Positions 58,801 through 64,000 of a stretch of DNA of 64,000 nucleotides are shown here, one piece after another; the first letter of the stretch is position 1; each line of letters begins with the position of its first letter. The translations under genes were made by a program, and so were the position numbers. Origin of the DNA: Candolleomyces eurysporus (lineage: Eukaryota > Basidiomycota > Agaricomycetes > Agaricales > Psathyrellaceae); the NCBI GenBank assembly GCA_027579435.1, contig JANBPK010000748.1:186001-250000 (forward strand). The letters are read 5' to 3'. The notes under the pieces are model-generated. The model had not been told where the DNA came from and did no database searches. It saw only the letters and a program-made list of their open reading frames with translations.

Positions 58801-59911
58801 ACAATACATTCTGGAAAATATCCAAGGTAAGTAGATAATCAACAGAATCATGGCATTAGAATTAATGGATTATATAGAGAGTGATCTCAACTGAGCTGGG
58901 CTCATTGTTGGACAAGATTGGAGATTTTGTGCATAATTTTTATCCAGCAATCAGCCACAGTGCCCCTCATTTATATCTGTCAGCACTATCATTCTATGCT
59001 GCAACAAAACAGCCAGTGCTACCACTGCTAGGATTTCATTCAATCCCTGTTGTCCACCATAAATTGGCTCATAGACAACAGGAGATCTTGAGGATACCTA
59101 CCCAGGAGGAGCCAGAATCTGTGACATTTTCTCCAGATGGCAAATATATGGTCTCAGGCTTACAGAATGGGATCATTCAACTATGGAATGCTCAAACAGG
59201 ACAGCCAGCCTTGGGGCCAATACAAGGGCATACCAGATGGGTCACATCTGTTGCCTTCTCTCCTGACAGCAAGTACATTGTCTCAGGCTCAGATGACAAC
59301 ACCATCAGGCTNTGGGATGCTCAAANAGGACAGCCAGCCTTGGACCCAATTAAAGGGCATACCAACTCTGTCAGATCTGTTGCCTTCTCTCCTGATGGAA
59401 AGTACATTGTCTCAGGCTCAGATGACAAGACCTTCCAAATACAGAAGGTTTACCATGCTCAATTGGCATCTCAAGGTGCAGCATCCTTCATTTTCTCTCA
59501 TTTCAATTTATGATTCACTTCCATTTTACACAGGCCTTCTGTTTCTACATGACTATCCCATTCAAGCTTTTACACTAGATGATGATGGTTGGATGCAGAA
59601 CTCATCTGGCAACCTTCTACTTTGGGTTCCACCCTATTGCCGTGATGGCCTCTATCAGAGTGGCATTTGCTATATCATTGGACAGATCCAGACCACAAAA
59701 GTTGAACTCACAAATGCAGTGTATCATGGTGCTGACTGGCTCAAGTAAGTACTCAAATTTCTTCCTTGTTTTGTCTTATTCAATTCCTCAAGATGCCAGG
59801 AATCTTCTTGTGGTCATCAAGCATCTCTGCCTTGGCCTATAGCTGATGTAAGTTTGCCCATGATCATCACAATTTTGTCTTGCAATTTACTGTCCTTAGA
59901 TTTCAACTTAA
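55882..59911 (+). CDS. NACHT-WD40 STAND (NLR-like) protein with three WD repeats
   Basis: Ten exons: 55882-56632, 56682-56809, 56869-57013, 57063-57141, 57191-57256, 57312-58826, 58878-59475, 59534-59744, 59793-59847, 59900-59911. Discounting N at 55894 and 58677 gives exactly 1185 aa. A basic start (MDPPRRPRRRDEAKEFF) and a long Ser/Pro-rich disordered part lead to a helical N-domain (GLGSKIYEGVKITLRRIVDV, LLAICNAID). NACHT has Walker A GLAGTGKT near residue 441 and Walker B LVLGVDALDEC near 542, then FFLTSRPEVAL. After a helical linker, three WD40 repeats (VTFSPDGKYMVSGLQNG, VAFSPDSKYIVSGSDDNTI, VAFSPDGKYIVSGSDDKT) are followed by the usual closing segment DGWMQNSSGNLLLWVPPYCR. Three repeats are few for such receptors. 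Ns at 59312 and 59326 are in frame. The 3' half is CpG-depleted. Confidence 0.78.
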
Positions 59912-61110
59912 ATCTCTATGTCAACAGACTTACACTTACCACATGATTGCTCTCTTGTTCACTCTCTGTTTGTGATTCTTTTNGTGGAATATTCCATTGC
60001 CTTGTTCTTTTTGTATGTACTGCATCTGCTAATCATTTAGGTGTCCTGTTGCCATGTGCAGCAGTTTCTATGTAATCACTTTTTGTTTGAATTCAATACT
60101 GTTGTTGTGTTATACCTGGTGTTAGTGGCCATTGCTTTGTGTGGCAATTCCAAGGCCTTTGTGCCACTTTCTCCTTGCATTTATAAACCCTTGACTTTTA
60201 CTTGGCCTTTTTTNGCTTGACTTCGGTCTCAGCATGCTTGTGTGTATTCAGGAATGGGGACGGAGAGCCATCAGATGTGCATCTGACTTTCATTCATGCA
60301 AGGCTTGGCACTTTTTGGCTCCAGGGTATGTTACCTGACTCCTTAGAAGCCTTGGAATAGTGTACTCTGTGCATGAGCACTGCAGCTACAAAACAATCCA
60401 AAGAGGAGGCTTCATTGTAATAGAATATCAAGTGGATTGAAATCAGGGCTCTAATGTTCATATACAGGTTTTTGGTCTATAGTATAGGGATACAAAAATA
60501 TAGTGCATTTGATACAAGGTTCTACCAAATACTTACCAAACAGCAACTACCATGCTTCCCAACAAATACTAGTCTTCAGTAGTCAGACTAAACAAGTTTG
60601 TGTCTTTTAGAACATTGAATAGACACTCACATGTATAGTCTGTCTGCCCTCTTTGCAAAAGTAAGGAAAACTGCATGGTTTGTCTGTATATGAGCAAAAT
60701 GTTTGTCAAATAGAGATGTTTGGCTCCTCTCAAGCCCATGACCTTCAGAGAGCAGCCTCAGGAGCTATGCTTTACTTGATTGGAAGTACTTGCAAAAATA
60801 ATCAGAAACACTCTATGTGCTTTCTCAATGCTGACTGCCCAGAATTCTGGGCTTCCTGTGATGAAAGATGCGGAACATGGGGGCACTTTGGTTGTGCCAA
60901 GCTGGACACACATAAGTCAACAAAGACTAAACAAATACAAGCTTTGGAACAAGCTCAAGCAAATCATTCTGAATCTATAACTTGGTCAAAAGTGCCTCCT
61001 AAATTGTCTCTGCATGCAAGTAGCTCTGCAAGTCCATACAAAGCCCTGGGCATGAGTGCAAGCCTGTCAAAGAAGTGGGCACCAGCAAGTGCAGTGCCAC
61101 TCACACTATG
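59912..61110. other. CpG-depleted, AT-richer noncoding DNA
   Basis: No credible coding exon was found; the 143-codon open stretch at 60680-61111 lacks motifs. The DNA has almost no CG dinucleotides and many TG/CA, continuing the state of the 3' half of the NACHT-WD40 gene. This is what long-term cytosine methylation and deamination leave behind, and it suggests a former repeat or silenced region. CG becomes normal again from about 61120. Confidence 0.5.
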
Positions 61111-61584
61111 AACCTCACACCCCGTTCTTGTGCACGGATTTTCCCATTTTGACAACACAGGTCTCCCATGTATACCACACAGATTCTGGACCCAGGCATG
61201 GATATTCCATCTTTGTATTTCCAGGGCTAATAAACGCATTTTTTACCCATTTAAACGGATTAATGACTCCAGGAAATCCGTTTCAATTGAAAGGATTCAC
61301 CGTTTCATAGCAGTGGTTTTACCAGTCCAGGATAACAGTTATTCTGCGTCTGAAAGGTGGTCAAACTGGGCATTGGAATAGGATTGTGTAACAGGACCGG
61401 TTGTATTCATTCCTATAAGTACATGCAATGATACTGGCTGGTATACCTAGTAAGGACAGTAGGATAGTAGACAGTGGTGTAGGTAGATAGTTGTCGTTGA
61501 TAGAGGAAGAAATAGGGAAAATCGAAGAAAGGGGAGGGGNATATGAGCGCCAGCGCTTGAAACCAGGGCAGCCACGTCAAGCTC

Positions 61585-61777
61585 TTATAGTTTCTTCGGC
61601 TTCTTGGACTTCTTTGGTGGTGGGGCCTTGTCATAAGACTCAGGATCGGATGCTGGAGAACCCTTGGATTTCTTCGGCTTGCTGGATTCAGACGACCGAG
61701 TGTGCTTTAGTGGCAGGGCTTTGCTATCAGACTCCGAGTCAGCATCAATATCGGATGGCGGCTCTAGCTCGCCAAAA
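61585..61777 (-). pseudogene. Lys/Ser-rich C-terminal tail fragment, unknown protein
   Basis: The minus strand reads ELEPPSDIDADSESDSKALP, then HTRSSESSKPKKSKGSPAS, DPESYDKAPPPKKSKKPKKL and TAA. This is a low-complexity acidic-then-basic tail with nuclear-localisation-like PKKSK runs. Upstream sequence does not continue as a clear domain. It may be the end of a decayed transposase or nuclear protein; I cannot assign it. Confidence 0.35.
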
Positions 61778-61923
61778 GGAATTGAACACCATGAGCACCC
61801 TGAAACTACCCCAGGCTCAGAGGGTCAGCCTGAGGTTGGCTTTTTGTCTTGCATATCAATTCATTCTCTTTTTACCTTGGAGCTTACAGATGCTGGTTTT
61901 ATTCCAAGGCCTATAAGCCTCGG

Positions 61924-62305
61924 GTACTTGTACCCTGCAGGGTCTGCTGCCAAGACTTTGACGCTATTGCAACCCAGTGACAGTGAGAGTTTCTTACTGT
62001 TTTTGATCATAAACATTTCCATGGTCTTTGTACTCTTTACAACACGCTTGTATCACCGTCTGCCTCTTTCTTTCGTAACGGCAGGTTTACATTGGTTACC
62101 CTGGCCAGCTCTGTCCTCCATTGAATAGATCTCACCAGCAACTCACCGAGACCTAGGCCTCGGAACCTGCCGTCCGCAGCGACGGCCCACTACCCACAAG
62201 TACTTGTACCCTGCAGGTTCTGGTGCCAAGAGTTCGATGCTGTCGAGATCCAGTGACGGTGAGAGTTTTCCCTCTTTTTGTTCATCGGCCCACTACCCAC
62301 AAGTT
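61924..62305. repeat. Diverged direct repeats in intergenic DNA
   Basis: Two copies about 276 bp apart share GTACTTGTACCCTGCAGG, then CTG-TGCCAAGA, and CCAGTGAC-GTGAGAGTTT (61924-61992 and 62200-62270). A second pair, CGGCCCACTACCCACAAGT, flanks the second copy (62184 and 62286). They look like remains of a small repeated element. No coding potential was seen. Confidence 0.5.
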
Positions 62306-63246
62306 AGTTTATTAGATTGTGGCAATGAGCGGGATAAATAGCAAGAACGCTGGTAGAGATTTGTAGGGAATGCCGCCCCTTGAGTAGACCGACCAGCCCG
62401 AAAGAGCCATGGTACAATCACGTCGGTCGGCTCAACCCCTGTCCTACCGCCGAAAACATGTTGGTTTTCCGGCTGTACTTGACCTTACTGTGCGCACCAC
62501 CATCCTGCCAAAGTTTTAGGCCTCCTAAATCATTCCATGTTGAGGGGCTGTGGGGAAATAGGCTACCGGATCTGTTCGGGCGCCTAGCGCAACGCCTAAA
62601 TGTTGAAGAAGATCAAAGCTTCATCAGCCGGCCCGTGCATTTCCCCAGGTGCATACAGCGGTGTACTGGTGGTGTACCACAGCCTATGCGGACCCCGTCA
62701 TGGTACGCCGAACCAGCCACTTTCTTGGCCCACGATGCTAACTGCTCTTCTTCTCGGCCTATGCAACGGCTCTCACTATGTATCGACTCTGAAGGGTTTT
62801 CCCACCGTTAGTGTCGTTAGAGCGTCGAACTTGAACAGTCGACAGGGAAGCTATTCTCAAAGGTGGAAATTGATTATGAGAAGGGGGGACGCGTTCTTTG
62901 ACGATCGCGGCGTAACTTGGGTGAAATCTCCGTCTTGTCGACTGTTGTCGAGGATTCTCTCACTCCAACAGGCTCGCTATCTCCCTTACGAGGCAATTCG
63001 CGAACCGCATGGCGACCCAGCAGTAAACGCACCGTCTTTCCAAAATCTTCCCTTGGTCTGGCTATCTTTCCGAAGATACTCCAGTCTAGTACGGCAAGAC
63101 TGAGGCGCGTGACGATCGTTCCAAGCAACTTACTCCGCAAAATCTCTGATTTTCACGGGCATCGGACGATACAGGATGGGTACATATGCGAAGGATATTC
63201 GTGACGGTTTATTCTCTGGGCACCCAAAGCGCTTGCGTCTGTCACT
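62306..63246. other. Intergenic region upstream of GH115 gene
   Basis: Contains open frames of up to 167 codons without motifs. No exon chain or RNA gene was found. The 3' end should hold the promoter of the GH115 gene. Confidence 0.4.
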
Positions 63247-64000
63247 ATGGCGCGCCGTCTTCTCCTGCTCAGCACTACCGCATTATCCCTTCTCGTCCAG
63301 CATGCTGTCGGCATTGGGCAAGAGACGTGTGTCTCCTTCCAATCTTCGTCGTCTACTTTCTCCGTAGTGTCTGGGCGAAGGGCAGCACCGGTTCTCATCT
63401 CTCAAGAAGATTGGCCGGGTGTGCAGCTTGCCGCTGCTGACTTCGTTGCCGACATTGAACGCGTTACGGGAGTCAAACCTAGTTTCCGCAATGTCACCAC
63501 TTCCGACATCCAGGCTTCCGGCTCACAGGCGCCTATCATCATTGGAACCCTTGGAAAGTCGCCCCTCATCGATCAAATCGTGAACACCACGGGATTGGAC
63601 GTGTCGTCAATCCAAGGGCAGTGGGAGGCTTTTTTGAGTCGACGCGTTGAAAACCCTCTTCCTGGCGTCTCGAGTGCCTATGTCATCATCGGCGCTGACA
63701 AACGGGGTACCATTTACGCTCTGTATGATCATTCTGAACAATTCGGTGAGTCTTGCCTTCGTATGGCGTCTGTTTCACCAAGCTGACAGTGGTTTATAGG
63801 TGTTTCCCCTTGGTATTGGTGGGCAGACGTTCCAACCACCAAACAATCTCAACTCTTCGTTTCGGCTTCCGGTTGCTCTCATGGGTCGCCTACTGTCAAG
63901 TATCGTGGTATCTTCTTGAACGATGAGCAGCCCGCCCTGCAGAGCTGGGCTCAGGAGAAGTTCACGAATGGAACCGGCGCTCCTTTCAACCACCTTTTCT
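63247..64000 (+). CDS. GH115 xylan alpha-1,2-glucuronidase, 5' part
   Basis: Exon 1 63247-63745, intron 63746-63799, exon 2 from 63800 continuing past the window edge. A signal peptide (MARRLLLLSTTALSLLVQHA) is followed by ETCVSFQ and the N-terminal domain with VLISQEDWPGVQLAAADFVA, PIIIGTLGKSPLID and AYVIIGADKRGTIYALYDHS. Joined across the intron is GVSPWYWWADVP, then VKYRGIFLNDEQPALQSWA, signatures of GH115. These secreted enzymes remove 4-O-methyl-glucuronic acid from xylan side chains during wood or litter decay. Only about the first fifth to quarter is in the window. No damage is seen. Confidence 0.85.

Noticed and set aside
60680..61111. 143-codon plus-strand open frame
   Set aside because: Lies in CpG-depleted noncoding DNA, has no motif, and its composition reflects the depleted background.
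1..64000. CRISPR arrays or prokaryotic operons
   Set aside because: No regularly spaced repeats; spliceosomal introns throughout show a eukaryotic nuclear sequence.

Overview
The window looks like nuclear DNA of an agaricomycete (basidiomycete) fungus. Genes are split by many 45-80 bp GT-AG introns. The gene content is typical of that group: several NACHT/STAND (NLR-like) genes, F-box-like proteins, GtaA-type glutaminase, S28 serine carboxypeptidase, GH115 glucuronidase and a small metallothionein. Exon models below were built by hand from splice sites and reading frame. For most of them the summed exon length is an exact multiple of three, which is a strong internal check. Single Ns that follow homopolymers behave as extra bases in coding exons and have been discounted.

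Layout. About 0-3.7 kb holds no recognisable gene. 3.7-6.2 kb is an arrestin-like protein. 7.1-13.0 kb is a giant NACHT-ankyrin protein. 13.3-15.9 kb (minus) is a decayed GtaA glutaminase. 16-17.3 kb is transposon debris: a TIR element and a chromodomain fragment. 17.8-31.5 kb contains two copies of a four-gene block: CLVHRHF-motif protein (-), DUF4436-like membrane protein (-), CLVHRHF protein (+, decayed in copy 2) and Cys-rich secreted glycoprotein (+). The copies are separated by 3 kb without clear genes. 31.6 kb has a broken CHAT (caspase-like) domain. 32.4-33.4 kb (minus) encodes a secreted prepropeptide with two repeated cationic amphipathic segments ending in Lys-Arg, the most novel-looking gene here. 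34.6-35.7 kb (minus) is histidinol-phosphatase.

37.3-53.2 kb is a decayed, roughly three-fold array of [F-box gene (+), NACHT gene (+), S28 peptidase (-)]. Unit 1 keeps only an NLR tail and an S28 scrap. Unit 2 has a remnant of the F-box gene, a nearly full NLR and an S28 scrap. Unit 3 has all three genes, plus an inserted non-autonomous transposon, a metallothionein and tRNA-Glu. An unrelated F-box-like gene sits between units 1 and 2. 55.9-59.9 kb is a NACHT-WD40 gene whose 3' half lies in a strikingly CpG-depleted stretch that continues to 61.1 kb. The right edge carries the 5' end of a secreted GH115 enzyme.

Taken together this is an accessory, fast-evolving region. It has four NACHT loci plus an NLR tail and a CHAT remnant (putative self/non-self recognition), secreted peptides and enzymes, tandem duplication and gene decay. 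A few conserved genes (HIS2-type phosphatase, arrestin, GH115, tRNA) are interspersed.
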